Shown here piece by piece: positions 1-12,215 of a stretch of DNA of 64,000 nt. The position numbers and the translations under genes are program-made. The notes below the pieces were generated by a model. That model saw only the letters and a program-made list of their open reading frames with translations. It had not been told where the DNA came from and made no database searches. Every line of letters begins with the position of its first letter. The stretch's first letter is position 1. The DNA is from Pseudomonas brassicacearum. GTDB lineage: Bacteria > Pseudomonadota > Gammaproteobacteria > Pseudomonadales > Pseudomonadaceae. The DNA is taken from positions 1 to 64,000 of the forward strand of contig NZ_CP045701.2 of NCBI RefSeq assembly GCF_009601685.2, written 5' to 3'.

Positions 1-131
1 GTCGTCTTTCTCGCGTTTAACGCATTGATAAATCATGGGCGATCAGCAAGCTGCATGTGGATAAGTGGACGTCTGCTCGCTACAATGGCCGCTTGTTTTT
101 GCCTCACCGGCTTTCAACTTAGGGGATATCC
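1..131 (+). promoter_or_regulatory. dnaA upstream region with a DnaA box
   Basis: This is the leader of dnaA. It carries an exact DnaA box, TGTGGATAA, at 56-64 (complement TTATCCACA). In pseudomonads oriC lies between rpmH and dnaA, so this is probably the dnaA-side edge of the origin or the autoregulatory site of the dnaA promoter. The rest of oriC would be outside the window. A purine-rich GGGGAT at 122-127 precedes the GTG start as a weak ribosome-binding site. Confidence 0.7.
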
Positions 132-1658
132 GTGTCAGTGGAACTTTGGCAGCAGTGCGTAGAGCTTTTGCGCGATGAGCTGCCTGCCCAACAATTCAAC
201 ACTTGGATCCGTCCACTACAGGTCGAAGCCGAAGGCGACGAGTTGCGTGTCTATGCACCGAATCGTTTCGTTCTCGACTGGGTCAACGAAAAGTACCTGG
301 GCCGGGTCATGGAGCTGCTCGACGAGCATGGCAATGGCATGGCGCCTGCGTTGTCCTTATTAATAGGCAGCAAGCGCAGCTCGGCACCGCGCGCCGCACC
401 CAACGCGCCGCTGGCAGCCGCCGCGTCACAGGCCCAGCAGGCTGTAACGGCACCGGTTAACAATCATGCCGCCCCGGCACCCGCGCCTGCCCCGAGCAAA
501 CGCAATGCGCAAAAGGTCGCCGAGGTCAGCGAAGAGCCCTCCCGGGACAGCTTCGACCCGATGGCCGGCGCCAGCTCCCAACAGGCTCCGGTGCGTGCCG
601 AACAGCGCACCGTCCAGGTCGAAGGTGCGCTCAAGCACACCAGCTATCTGAACCGGACCTTTACCTTCGAGAATTTCGTCGAAGGTAAATCCAACCAACT
701 GGCCCGCGCGGCGGCCTGGCAGGTCGCGGACAACCCCAAGCATGGCTATAACCCGCTCTTCCTTTATGGTGGCGTAGGCTTGGGTAAGACCCACTTGATG
801 CACGCGGTGGGCAACCATCTATTAAAGAAGAACCCGAATGCCAAGGTCGTGTACCTGCATTCCGAGCGTTTCGTGGCCGATATGGTCAAGGCGCTGCAAC
901 TGAACGCGATCAACGAGTTCAAGCGTTTCTACCGTTCGGTGGACGCCTTGCTGATCGACGATATCCAGTTCTTCGCCCGCAAGGAACGTTCCCAGGAAGA
1001 GTTTTTCCACACCTTCAACGCATTGCTTGAAGGTGGGCAGCAGGTCATTCTCACCAGTGACCGCTACCCGAAAGAGATCGAGGGCCTTGAAGAACGCCTC
1101 AAGTCGCGTTTCGGCTGGGGCTTGACGGTGGCCGTCGAGCCGCCCGAGCTGGAAACCCGTGTGGCGATCTTGATGAAGAAAGCCGACCAGGCCAAGGTCG
1201 AGCTGCCTCACGACGCCGCGTTCTTCATCGCCCAGCGTATCCGCTCCAACGTGCGTGAACTCGAAGGTGCCCTCAAGCGGGTGATCGCTCACTCGCACTT
1301 CATGGGCCGCGACATCACCATCGAGTTGATTCGCGAATCCCTGAAGGACCTGTTGGCGCTTCAGGATAAATTGGTATCTGTGGATAACATTCAGCGAACG
1401 GTTGCTGAATACTACAAAATCAAGATATCCGACCTGCTGTCCAAACGCCGTTCGCGTTCGGTGGCACGTCCGCGTCAGGTGGCCATGGCCCTGTCCAAGG
1501 AACTGACCAACCACAGCCTGCCGGAAATCGGTGATGTGTTTGGTGGACGCGACCACACCACCGTGCTGCACGCCTGCCGCAAGATCAACGAACTTAAGGA
1601 ATCCGACGCGGACATCCGCGAGGACTACAAGAACCTGCTGCGTACACTGACCACTTGA
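132..1658 (+). CDS. dnaA: Chromosomal replication initiator DnaA
   Basis: Initiator ATPase that binds DnaA boxes and melts oriC. The 508-residue product has an N-terminal DnaB-interaction domain (about 1-85), a low-complexity Ala/Pro linker (about 85-165, with a PAPAPAPAP run), the AAA+ core with Walker A GGVGLGKT near 213-220 and Walker B LLIDD near 273, and the C-terminal DNA-binding signature [11 protein letters not shown] near 471. The start is GTG. It is followed 39 bases later by dnaN, the usual replication operon. A DnaA box lies inside the gene at 1379-1387. Identification is secure from the motifs and the gene order. Confidence 0.98.
   Translation: MSVELWQQCVELLRDELPAQQFNTWIRPLQVEAEGDELRVYAPNRFVLDWVNEKYLGRVMELLDEHGNGMAPALSLLIGSKRSSAPRAAPNAPLAAAASQAQQAVTAPVNNHAAPAPAPAPSKRNAQKVAEVSEEPSRDSFDPMAGASSQQAPVRAEQRTVQVEGALKHTSYLNRTFTFENFVEGKSNQLARAAAWQVADNPKHGYNPLFLYGGVGLGKTHLMHAVGNHLLKKNPNAKVVYLHSERFVADMVKALQLNAINEFKRFYRSVDALLIDDIQFFARKERSQEEFFHTFNALLEGGQQVILTSDRYPKEIEGLEERLKSRFGWGLTVAVEPPELETRVAILMKKADQAKVELPHDAAFFIAQRIRSNVRELEGALKRVIAHSHFMGRDITIELIRESLKDLLALQDKLVSVDNIQRTVAEYYKIKISDLLSKRRSRSVARPRQVAMALSKELTNHSLPEIGDVFGGRDHTTVLHACRKINELKESDADIREDYKNLLRTLTT
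1379..1387 (+). promoter_or_regulatory. DnaA box inside dnaA
   Basis: Exact TGTGGATAA nonamer in the dnaA coding region. It is one of seven exact copies seen in the first 16 kb. Whether DnaA binds it is inference. Confidence 0.55.
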
Positions 1659-1697
1659 TGACCACCAGCGCAGCTTATTAAGGCAAGGGACTAGACC

Positions 1698-2801
1698 ATG
1701 CATTTCACCATTCAACGCGAAGCCCTGTTGAAACCCCTGCAACTGGTCGCAGGCGTCGTCGAACGCCGCCAGACCTTGCCGGTACTTTCCAACGTGCTGC
1801 TGGTTGTCGAAGGCCAGCAACTGTCGCTGACCGGTACCGACCTGGAAGTCGAGCTGGTCGGTCGTGTGCAACTTGAAGAACCGGCCGATCCGGGTTCAAT
1901 CACCGTGCCGGCGCGCAAGCTGATGGACATCTGCAAGAGCCTGCCAAACGACGCGCTGATCGACATCAAGGTCGATGAGCAGAAGCTCGTGGTCAAGGCC
2001 GGTCGTAGCCGTTTCACCTTGTCCACGCTGCCAGCCAACGACTTCCCGACTGTTGAAGAAGGCCCGGGTTCGCTGACCTGCAGCCTGGACCAGAGTAAAT
2101 TGCGTCGCCTGATCGAACGCACCAGTTTCGCCATGGCCCAGCAGGACGTTCGTTATTACCTCAACGGCATGCTCCTGGAAGTGTCTGCCGGCGTCATCCG
2201 CGCCGTCGCCACCGACGGGCATCGCCTGGCCATGTGCTCGATGCAGGCCGATATCGGTCAGCCGGATCGCCACCAGGTGATCGTGCCGCGCAAAGGTATC
2301 CTGGAGTTGGCCCGTCTGCTGACCGAGCCGGACGGCAACGTCAGCATCGTGCTGGGCCAGCACCACATCCGCGCCACGACCGGCGAGTTCACCTTCACGT
2401 CGAAGCTGGTGGACGGCAAATTCCCTGACTACGAGCGCGTGCTGCCAAAAGGTGGCGACAAGCTGGTACTGGGCGATCGCCAGGCACTGCGCGAAGCCTT
2501 CAGCCGCACCGCGATTCTCTCCAACGAGAAGTACCGTGGCATCCGCCTGCAACTGGCCAATGGTCAGCTGAAAATCCAGGCGAACAACCCGGAGCAGGAA
2601 GAGGCGGAAGAAGAAGTGGGCGTTGAATACAACGGGGGCTCCCTGGAAATCGGCTTCAACGTCAGCTACCTGCTCGACGTGCTGGGCGTGATGACCACCG
2701 AGCAAGTGCGTCTGATCCTGTCTGACTCCAACAGCAGTGCGCTGGTGCAAGAGTCCGATAACGACGATTCGGCTTACGTTGTCATGCCGATGCGTCTGTA
2801 A
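1698..2801 (+). CDS. dnaN: DNA polymerase III beta subunit (sliding clamp)
   Basis: The processivity clamp that tethers DNA polymerase III to DNA. The 367-residue product has the standard length and opens MHFTIQREALLKPLQLV, typical of pseudomonad DnaN. The three-fold repeated clamp fold ends in VVMPMRL, the conserved C-terminus that closes the clamp ring. It lies 39 bases after dnaA and 20 bases before recF in the conserved dnaA-dnaN-recF-gyrB order, so co-transcription is likely. An AAGG-type site lies about 12 bases before the ATG. Confidence 0.98.
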   Translation: MHFTIQREALLKPLQLVAGVVERRQTLPVLSNVLLVVEGQQLSLTGTDLEVELVGRVQLEEPADPGSITVPARKLMDICKSLPNDALIDIKVDEQKLVVKAGRSRFTLSTLPANDFPTVEEGPGSLTCSLDQSKLRRLIERTSFAMAQQDVRYYLNGMLLEVSAGVIRAVATDGHRLAMCSMQADIGQPDRHQVIVPRKGILELARLLTEPDGNVSIVLGQHHIRATTGEFTFTSKLVDGKFPDYERVLPKGGDKLVLGDRQALREAFSRTAILSNEKYRGIRLQLANGQLKIQANNPEQEEAEEEVGVEYNGGSLEIGFNVSYLLDVLGVMTTEQVRLILSDSNSSALVQESDNDDSAYVVMPMRL

Positions 2802-2821
2802 TCATGCCAAGCAAAAGCTAG

Positions 2822-6348
<3,527 letters not shown>

Positions 6349-6369
6349 TCCTTCAGCAACGTCCGCTCC

Positions 6370-6403
6370 AAAAAAACCAACGCTCATGCGTTGGTTTTTT
6401 TTT
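6370..6403 (+). terminator. Rho-independent terminator after gyrB
   Basis: Stem CCAACGC/GCGTTGG with a TCAT loop, flanked by a run of A before and nine T after. It ends the dnaA-gyrB transcription block. The A-run makes it symmetric, so it could also stop leftward transcription. Confidence 0.92.
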
Positions 6404-6647
6404 ACGTTTGAAAACCACGCACCCTTTTAAGGCCTGTGGTTAAAAATGGGGTAACTCGGTAACACCTTGGCACAAAGCCTTCATGTTCAATAGGTTAGGA
6501 ATTGTGTGAAAGCCCCGGATAACGGGGCCTCAGATTTTCTGGCGCAGAACTTGCGGGTTAAATAACTTACACGCCGTTTCTTTAAATTGACAGGGAAGCG
6601 GTGGGTACGAGGTGGCACGAATAAATCCAATACCAAGGGTAGTCTCA
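6404..6647. other. Intergenic leader of the permease gene
   Basis: No gene was found between the gyrB terminator and the permease. A small perfect stem (GCCCCG/CGGGGC, 6512-6528, loop GATAA) lies in the leader with no T-tract behind it. No clear promoter was recognised. Confidence 0.5.
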
Positions 6648-8042
6648 ATGAGCGGTACGCAAACTTCCAATCATCTGGAGCAAGGGCTCAAACCCCGGCA
6701 TGTGACGATGCTATCCATCGCCGGCGTCATCGGCGCTGGCCTTTTCGTTGGCTCCGGCCACGCTATTGCAGCGGCTGGTCCGGCGGTGCTGCTGGCCTAC
6801 GCTGCCGCTGGTGCCTTGGTGGTGCTGGTGATGCGGATGCTGGGCGAAATGGCGGTGGCGTCGCCGGACACCGGTTCCTTCTCGACTTATGCTGACCGCG
6901 CGATCGGTCATTGGGCCGGTTTCACCATCGGCTGGCTCTACTGGTGGTTCTGGGTCCTGGTGATTCCGCTGGAGGCCAACGCCGCCGCGACGATCCTGCA
7001 TGCCTGGTTTCCGAACGTGGCGATCTGGGCCTTCACCTTGGTCATCACCCTGCTGCTGACAGTCACCAACCTGTTCAGCGTGAAGAATTACGGTGAGTTC
7101 GAATTCTGGTTCGCCTTGGTCAAGGTGGTGGCGATCATCGGCTTCATCGGCCTGGGTGTGATGGCGATCTTCGGCTTGCTGCCGACTAGCCAGGTCAGCG
7201 GTGTTTCGCACCTGTTCGACACCCAGGGCTTCCTGCCCAACGGTATGGGCGCGGTGTTGGGGGCGATCCTGACCACTATGTTTTCGTTCATGGGTACCGA
7301 GATCGTGACCATCGCGGCCGCAGAATCGAAGAACCCCGGCCAGCAGATTTCCAAGGCGACCAACTCGGTTATCTGGCGGATTGGCTTGTTCTATCTCGTG
7401 TCCATCTTCATCGTTGTCGCCCTGGTGCCGTGGAACGATCCGCTCCTGGCCAGCGTCGGTTCCTATCAGACGGTGCTGGAGCGCATGGGCATTCCCAATG
7501 CCAAGCTGATCGTCGATATCGTCGTCCTGGTGGCGGTCACCAGTTGCCTGAACTCGGCGTTGTATACGGCTTCGCGGATGATGTTCTCGTTGGGCAAGCG
7601 CGGCGATGCGCCGGCCGTTTCCCAGCGCACCAACAAGAGCGGGACGCCTTACTGGGCGGTGATGCTGTCGACCGGGGCGGCTTTCCTGGCGGTATTCGCT
7701 AACTACGTGGCGCCGGCTGCTGTGTTTGATTTCCTGCTGGCCAGCTCCGGCGCCATTGCGTTGCTGGTGTACCTGGTCATCGCGGTTTCCCAGCTGCGCA
7801 TGCGCAAACAACGCACGGCGCGCGGTGAAAAGGTCGCCTTCAGCATGTGGCTGTTCCCCGGCCTGACCTACGCGGTGATCGTCTTCATCGTGGGAGCCTT
7901 GACCATCATGCTGTTCCAGGAAGCCCACCGTGTGGAAATCCTCGCGACCGGTCTGCTCAGCGTATTGGTCGTCGCGTCCGGGTTGCTGGTGCAGCGCCGT
8001 CGGATCGCCAAAGCGGGAAGCTTGGTGCGCACGATCGGTTGA
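6648..8042 (+). CDS. Amino-acid permease of the APC superfamily (GabP/AnsP type)
   Basis: Inner-membrane proton-coupled importer, probably of GABA or another amino acid. The ATG at 6648 gives 464 residues starting MSGTQTSNHLEQGLKPRHV. The first helix carries the family motif SIAGVIGAGLFVGSG, and about 12 hydrophobic helices follow, as in AnsP, GabP and RocE. The longer frame upstream lacks a ribosome site, whereas AAGGGTAG lies shortly before this ATG. The gene stands alone between the gyrB terminator and a REP pair. The exact substrate cannot be read from sequence; GABA permease is the usual annotation for close pseudomonad relatives. Confidence 0.85.
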   Translation: MSGTQTSNHLEQGLKPRHVTMLSIAGVIGAGLFVGSGHAIAAAGPAVLLAYAAAGALVVLVMRMLGEMAVASPDTGSFSTYADRAIGHWAGFTIGWLYWWFWVLVIPLEANAAATILHAWFPNVAIWAFTLVITLLLTVTNLFSVKNYGEFEFWFALVKVVAIIGFIGLGVMAIFGLLPTSQVSGVSHLFDTQGFLPNGMGAVLGAILTTMFSFMGTEIVTIAAAESKNPGQQISKATNSVIWRIGLFYLVSIFIVVALVPWNDPLLASVGSYQTVLERMGIPNAKLIVDIVVLVAVTSCLNSALYTASRMMFSLGKRGDAPAVSQRTNKSGTPYWAVMLSTGAAFLAVFANYVAPAAVFDFLLASSGAIALLVYLVIAVSQLRMRKQRTARGEKVAFSMWLFPGLTYAVIVFIVGALTIMLFQEAHRVEILATGLLSVLVVASGLLVQRRRIAKAGSLVRTIG

Positions 8043-8050
8043 TATTTATT

Positions 8051-8142
8051 GTGGCGAGGGAGCTTGCTCCCGCTGGGCTGCGCAGCGGCCCCTCTTTTTG
8101 TGAGTGCTTCGCACTCAAGCGGGAGCAAGCTCCCTCGCCACA
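8051..8142. repeat. Inverted REP pair
   Basis: Two REP units in inverted orientation (GTGGCGAGGGAGCTTGCTCC at 8051 and its complement ending at 8142) enclose a short GC-rich loop. This is a REPIN-type arrangement common between Pseudomonas genes. It lies between convergent genes and could help end transcription. Confidence 0.85.
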
Positions 8143-8165
8143 GATGCATCCAAACTGACCGTTGT

Positions 8166-8900
8166 TTAACTCGCCACAGACGCTTCGCTTCCCGCCGCCA
8201 CACTTTCCAACCGATACCCATACCCATAAATCGTCAGCAATTGCCAACCCCGGTCTGCCGTCAGGCCGAGCTTGTTGCGCAGGCGATAGATGTGGGTGTC
8301 GAGCGGGCGGGACGAGGTCATTTCCTCGTGGGTCCAGAAGCGTTCGTAGAAATACTCCCGGGACAGCGGCCGGCCCAGGTTGGCGAACAGGCACCGGGCC
8401 AGGCGGTATTCCCGCTCGGTCAGGCTGATGGGGATGCCGGCGCGGGTGATGGTCAGCTCGGCGTCGTCGAACGCCAGGTCGTTGAACACCAGTACGTCGC
8501 TGGCGGGCGTGCGTTGCAGGTTGTGACGGCGCAGCACGGCGGTGACCCGGGCCTTGAGCTCGTTGGGCCGGAAGGGTTTGCTCACATAGTCGTCAGCGCC
8601 GGCGTTGAGGGCCTGGACGATATCGTGCTCGCCGTCGCGGCTGGTCAGCATGATGGCGGCCGGTGGCGAATCCATGTGCTCGCGGGTCCAGCGCAGCAAT
8701 GAAAGTCCGCTGATGTCCGGCAGTTGCCAGTCGAGGATCAACAGGTCGAAGGTTTCCCGGCGCAGTTGCCGCAGCAAGTCTTCGCCTCGCTCAAAGCTGT
8801 GCAGGGTCCACGCTTGCTCGCCCCTGCCAGGGATTTGTTGCAGTGTCTGTTCTACCCGGCGCAGCTCGGCCGGTTCATCGTCCAGTATGGCGACACGCAT
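8166..8900 (-). CDS. OmpR-family response regulator
   Basis: A 244-residue receiver plus winged-helix transcription factor. The start at 8900 (MRVAILDDEPAEL) places the acidic pair at D7/D8, the phospho-acceptor at D57 (LILDWQLPD) and the conserved lysine at K108 (SKPF). The C-terminal half (about 140-235) is a Trans_reg_C domain ending TIYGYGYRL. The gene is divergent from the sensor kinase at 9123, so the two probably form a pair sharing the 222-base spacer. Target genes are unknown. Confidence 0.88.
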   Translation of the reverse strand: MRVAILDDEPAELRRVEQTLQQIPGRGEQAWTLHSFERGEDLLRQLRRETFDLLILDWQLPDISGLSLLRWTREHMDSPPAAIMLTSRDGEHDIVQALNAGADDYVSKPFRPNELKARVTAVLRRHNLQRTPASDVLVFNDLAFDDAELTITRAGIPISLTEREYRLARCLFANLGRPLSREYFYERFWTHEEMTSSRPLDTHIYRLRNKLGLTADRGWQLLTIYGYGYRLESVAAGSEASVAS

Positions 8901-9122
8901 GAAATGCGATTCCTTGATCTCGAGAGTAACGGACATCTTCAGGTGGCAATGAAACGCAGCCCGTGGCTGATTCGTTGTCATTGACCTGTCGCTGGCTGCG
9001 ACAATACCGGCTCACGGCACAGAGGGAAAGGCAGCAGTACGCCACCCATCGAGTCCGTTATAGTCGTGGGCTTTGCAGGCTTGTGAACAAATCCCCAGTC
9101 CTTGAGTTTGGCCAGGAGGCCT

Positions 9123-10640
9123 ATGAGTAACCAGCGTCGCCGTGAAAGTCGTGAGCCAACCCAGGTCCAGCGGTTGTTTCGACAGTTGGTACGGGAGTGG
9201 TTGTGGATAAGTCTGTTGCTGTTGCCGCTGACAGCCTTGCTGTCATTGAGCAGCCAAACAACGGGCAACCGTTCGGGCGCCGCGTTGTTGTCGGTGGGCC
9301 TGGTGGGGTGTGTATTGGGCTTGCTGCTGTTGCGCCCGCGCCTGGCGCTTTGGACCACGGTGGGCGGCATGAGCCTGGCCCTGTTGATCAGTGCCGTGCT
9401 GGGTGCGCGAGGTTGGTGGTGGTCACCCATGGCGAGTGTGCTGGGCATCATGTTCGGCTACCTGATCTGGAACTGGCGGCGCCTGAGCGTGGTATTGGCC
9501 TATTTCGGCTGGGAGCTGGCCCGCCTGGACGCGGAGCCCAAGGTCTTCCCGGAACGTCGCCGCCCCTCCTACACCGGCAGCGACCGCTTGCAGGGCCAGA
9601 TCATGGCCCTGGAACAAGCCATGAGCCGAACCCGCGACACCCGGCGCTTCATTGCCGACGGCCTGGAATACCTGCCGGTGGCGACCATGATCAGCGATCC
9701 CCAAGGCAAGCTGTTGCTCGGCAATCGCAAGGCGCGCGAGCTGTTCGGCCATGACCTGGCGGGCGGCGACGTGCTGGAGCATCTCGGACAATTGGGTTAT
9801 CCAGGGTTGGAGCATGGGGCGCATCACCGGTTATCCACATTGCCCCTGGTGGAGTTTCGCGACATTCGCGAGCGCAGCTTGCGCCTGGAACGGGCGGCTT
9901 TGTTGCCGGTTGATGGCGATGCGCCGATTGGCTGGTTGTTGAGCCTCACGGACCTGAGCGCCGAACGTGAGGCTGAAGAACAGCGCAGCGTCATGCTGCG
10001 TTTCCTTTCCCATGACTTGCGCGCTCCGCACTCGGCGATCCTTGCCCTGCTCGATGTGCAGCGATACCAGGGAGGTGGGGATAATCCGCTGTTCGACCAG
10101 ATCGAGCGCCAGGTACGTCGCGCCCTGGACCTGACCGAGGGCTTCGTGCAATTGGCCAAGGCCGAATCCGAGGCGTATCAATTCCAGCCGACGCTATTCG
10201 CCATGCTGGTGCTGGATGTACTCGACCAGGCGCTGCCTATCGCCCAGGCCAAGCGCATCCAATTGATTCATGAAATAGAGGATGAAGAGGCGATGGTGAG
10301 GGCGGATCAGCCGTTGCTCACCCGTGCCCTGTTCAATCTGCTGGAAAATGCCATCAAGTACAGCGCGCCCGACACCTGCATTTCGCTGCAGGTTCATTGC
10401 ACCCCGGGCTGGTTGATCTGCAATATCGCCGACCAGGGCAAGGGCATCAGCGCCGAAGAGCTACCAAACCTGTTCAGTCAGTACCGACGGTTTTCCTCGG
10501 CTCACGGCGTGGATGGCATCGGCTTGGGGCTCTCGATGGTCAAGGCGGTGGTGGACCATCACGAGGGGAAAATCGAGTGCCGCAGCGTGATGGGTAAAGG
10601 CACGACGTTCAGCCTGCGCTTTGCGTTATTGGCAGATTGA
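9123..10640 (+). CDS. Membrane sensor histidine kinase, apparently lacking its CHASE2 domain
   Basis: The 505-residue product starts at the ATG preceded by AGGAGG. One hydrophobic segment (about 26-44) is followed after only about 10 residues by more membrane segments (about 52-118). A PAS-like domain (about 170-285), a HisKA H-box LSHDLRAPHS (near 300) and HATPase motifs NLLENAIKYSA, DQGKGIS and GIGLGLSMV follow. From memory, related pseudomonad kinases have a roughly 300-residue periplasmic CHASE2 domain between the first and second membrane segments, with closely similar flanks (REWLWISLLLLPLTA and NWRRLSVVLAYFGWEL). Here that part appears precisely deleted. The catalytic half looks intact. 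It probably partners the regulator at 8166. Confidence 0.85.
   Translation: MSNQRRRESREPTQVQRLFRQLVREWLWISLLLLPLTALLSLSSQTTGNRSGAALLSVGLVGCVLGLLLLRPRLALWTTVGGMSLALLISAVLGARGWWWSPMASVLGIMFGYLIWNWRRLSVVLAYFGWELARLDAEPKVFPERRRPSYTGSDRLQGQIMALEQAMSRTRDTRRFIADGLEYLPVATMISDPQGKLLLGNRKARELFGHDLAGGDVLEHLGQLGYPGLEHGAHHRLSTLPLVEFRDIRERSLRLERAALLPVDGDAPIGWLLSLTDLSAEREAEEQRSVMLRFLSHDLRAPHSAILALLDVQRYQGGGDNPLFDQIERQVRRALDLTEGFVQLAKAESEAYQFQPTLFAMLVLDVLDQALPIAQAKRIQLIHEIEDEEAMVRADQPLLTRALFNLLENAIKYSAPDTCISLQVHCTPGWLICNIADQGKGISAEELPNLFSQYRRFSSAHGVDGIGLGLSMVKAVVDHHEGKIECRSVMGKGTTFSLRFALLAD
9202..9210 (+). promoter_or_regulatory. DnaA box inside the sensor kinase gene
   Basis: Exact TGTGGATAA nonamer in coding sequence. 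Binding is inferred only from the match. Confidence 0.45.
9831..9839 (-). promoter_or_regulatory. DnaA box inside the sensor kinase gene
   Basis: Exact TTATCCACA nonamer, opposite orientation to the copy at 9202, 629 bases away in the same gene. Confidence 0.45.
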
Positions 10641-10692
10641 AAGATCGCAGCCTTCGGCAGCTGTAGGCGCTGCCGAAGGCTGCGATCTTTTG
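10641..10692. terminator. Long perfect hairpin, REP-type, acting as terminator
   Basis: Two 21-base arms (10641-10661 and 10669-10689) are perfect complements around the loop TGTAGGC. A TTTT run follows. The arms belong to the same REP family (GATCGCAGCC core) seen at 25340, 40395 and 55060. It begins directly after the kinase stop codon, so it most likely terminates that gene. Confidence 0.75.
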
Positions 10693-10805
10693 ATGCTATA
10701 AAAACTTATGCACCTAACCGTCGGTTTTATGTGTTTAGGAAATATGTATTAAAAACAAATACCTACAACATAAAAGCGACGGATTTCGATAAAACGGTAC
10801 ACAGG

Positions 10806-10814
10806 TTATCCACA
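10806..10814 (-). promoter_or_regulatory. DnaA box just beyond the plsC stop
   Basis: Exact TTATCCACA in the AT-rich 10693-10818 spacer between the kinase and plsC. It is non-coding, so it is one of the more credible DnaA sites outside the origin. Confidence 0.55.
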
Positions 10815-10818
10815 GATC

Positions 10819-11598
10819 TCAAACAGCGGCTTGTTCCGTGGGGACTTCGGTGACAGGGCCGGGAGGCAGCGAGCCCATTTCCCGTTGTGCCTGTTCATTC
10901 CAGGCTTGTACGCGGTCATTGAGCTCGGCGATGGCGCGGGGCCCAGTGCCTTCGGCATACATTGGCGCGCCGATCACTACAGTGATCACGCCCGGTGTCC
11001 TGATCCAGCCAGCCTTGGGCCAGAATTTGCCGGCATTGTGTGCAATCGGCAGCACGGGCAGATCGGCGTTCACGGCCAATGCCGAACCGCTGCGGGAAAA
11101 TTTGCCGACGGTTCCATAAGGAACACGGGTGCCCTCGGGGAAGATCAGCACCCAAACGTTATCTCTGAGCAGTTCGTCGCCCTTCTTCGCGACCTGCTTG
11201 AGGGCCGCCTTGGGATTGTCGCGATCGATGGCGATCGGGCGCAGCATCGCCATGGCCCAGCCGAAGAACGGCACGAACAACAGCTCACGCTTGAGCACTT
11301 GGCTCAACGGTTCGAAATAGGCCGAGAGAAAGAATGTCTCCCAGGTGCTCTGGTGGTTGGACTGGATCACGCAGGGCCGGTCAGGTACGTTCTCGGCACC
11401 TTTGACTTCATAGCGGATGCCCAGGAACACCTTGCTCAACCACAGGGCGCAGCGGCACCAGTACACATTGATGAAACGGTAGCGCGCCTTGAACGGCAAG
11501 AAAGGCGCGATAAAAAAACTCAAGGAGCACCACAGCAAGGAACTGGTGCCCAACAGCAGGTAAAAGAGAAAGGCTCTGATGGCCTGCAATATAGACAT
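10819..11598 (-). CDS. plsC: 1-acyl-sn-glycerol-3-phosphate acyltransferase
   Basis: Inner-membrane enzyme that adds the second acyl chain in phosphatidic acid synthesis. The start at 11598 (MSILQAIRAFLFYLLLG) gives 259 residues with an N-terminal membrane anchor. The acyltransferase motif NHQSTWE lies near residue 80 and FPEGTR near 153. The longer frame to 11652 adds a charged leader that is not typical. It lies downstream of gmhB on the same strand with an 80-base gap. Pseudomonads have several PlsC-like proteins, so the symbol marks the family. Confidence 0.88.
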   Translation of the reverse strand: MSILQAIRAFLFYLLLGTSSLLWCSLSFFIAPFLPFKARYRFINVYWCRCALWLSKVFLGIRYEVKGAENVPDRPCVIQSNHQSTWETFFLSAYFEPLSQVLKRELLFVPFFGWAMAMLRPIAIDRDNPKAALKQVAKKGDELLRDNVWVLIFPEGTRVPYGTVGKFSRSGSALAVNADLPVLPIAHNAGKFWPKAGWIRTPGVITVVIGAPMYAEGTGPRAIAELNDRVQAWNEQAQREMGSLPPGPVTEVPTEQAAV

Positions 11599-11678
11599 AG
11601 CGGCATTTACCGTTGCGGGCAGTGCCCGCCTGTTCAAGCGCTTCCCGAACAATCCTTGATCAGGTTGTCTTGGGAGCT

Positions 11679-12212
11679 CTAATTGTGGATAAGTTCAGCG
11701 GCAATCGCCGCCAAGTCGTCAAAAATCAAGGTGCCCACCGGCAGGGTCTTGCCCAGAGTCTTTTCGCCTTTCCCGGTCTTTACCAAAACTGGCTGACAAT
11801 CGACGGCCTTGGCCGCCTCCAGGTCACCGAGGCTGTCACCGACGAACCACACACCCGCCAATCCCACATCGTAATGGGCGGCAATGGTTTTCAACATGCC
11901 TGGCTTGGGTTTGCGGCAATCGCAGCCGTCGTCCGGCCCGTGCGGGCAATAGACGATCAAGCCGACTTCCCCGCCCTGCTCCGCCACCAATGCCCGTAAG
12001 TGCTCATGCATGGCGTCCAGGACGGCGAGGTCATAATAACCGCGGGCAATGCCCGACTGGTTGGTGGCAACCGCCACCGTCCAGCCGGCCTTGCTCAACT
12101 GCGCGATGGCTTCGATCGAACCGGGCAGTGGCAACCACTCCTCCACCGATTTGATGTAAGCGTCGGAGTCGTGATTGATCACCCCGTCCCGATCGAGAAT
12201 CAGCAGTTTCAA
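11679..12212 (-). CDS. gmhB: D-glycero-beta-D-manno-heptose 1,7-bisphosphate 7-phosphatase
   Basis: Cytosolic HAD phosphatase in the ADP-heptose branch of LPS core synthesis. The 177-residue product has the nucleophile motif LDRDGVIN at the N-terminus, TNQSG in the second HAD motif, and the zinc-binding cysteine cluster CPHGPDDGCDCRKPKPGM typical of GmhB. The third motif is GDSLGDL. It starts 3 bases after the glyS stop, so it is co-transcribed with glyQ-glyS. Confidence 0.93.
   Translation of the reverse strand: MKLLILDRDGVINHDSDAYIKSVEEWLPLPGSIEAIAQLSKAGWTVAVATNQSGIARGYYDLAVLDAMHEHLRALVAEQGGEVGLIVYCPHGPDDGCDCRKPKPGMLKTIAAHYDVGLAGVWFVGDSLGDLEAAKAVDCQPVLVKTGKGEKTLGKTLPVGTLIFDDLAAIAAELIHN
11684..11692 (+). 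promoter_or_regulatory. DnaA box at the 3' end of gmhB
   Basis: Exact TGTGGATAA overlapping the last codons of gmhB. It is part of the origin-proximal series of boxes. Confidence 0.45.
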
Positions 12213-12215
12213 GCG

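Noticed and set aside
6465..6486. Sigma-54 promoter before the permease (TTGGCAC)
   Set aside because: The -24-like half is present but the -12 GC element at the right spacing is not.
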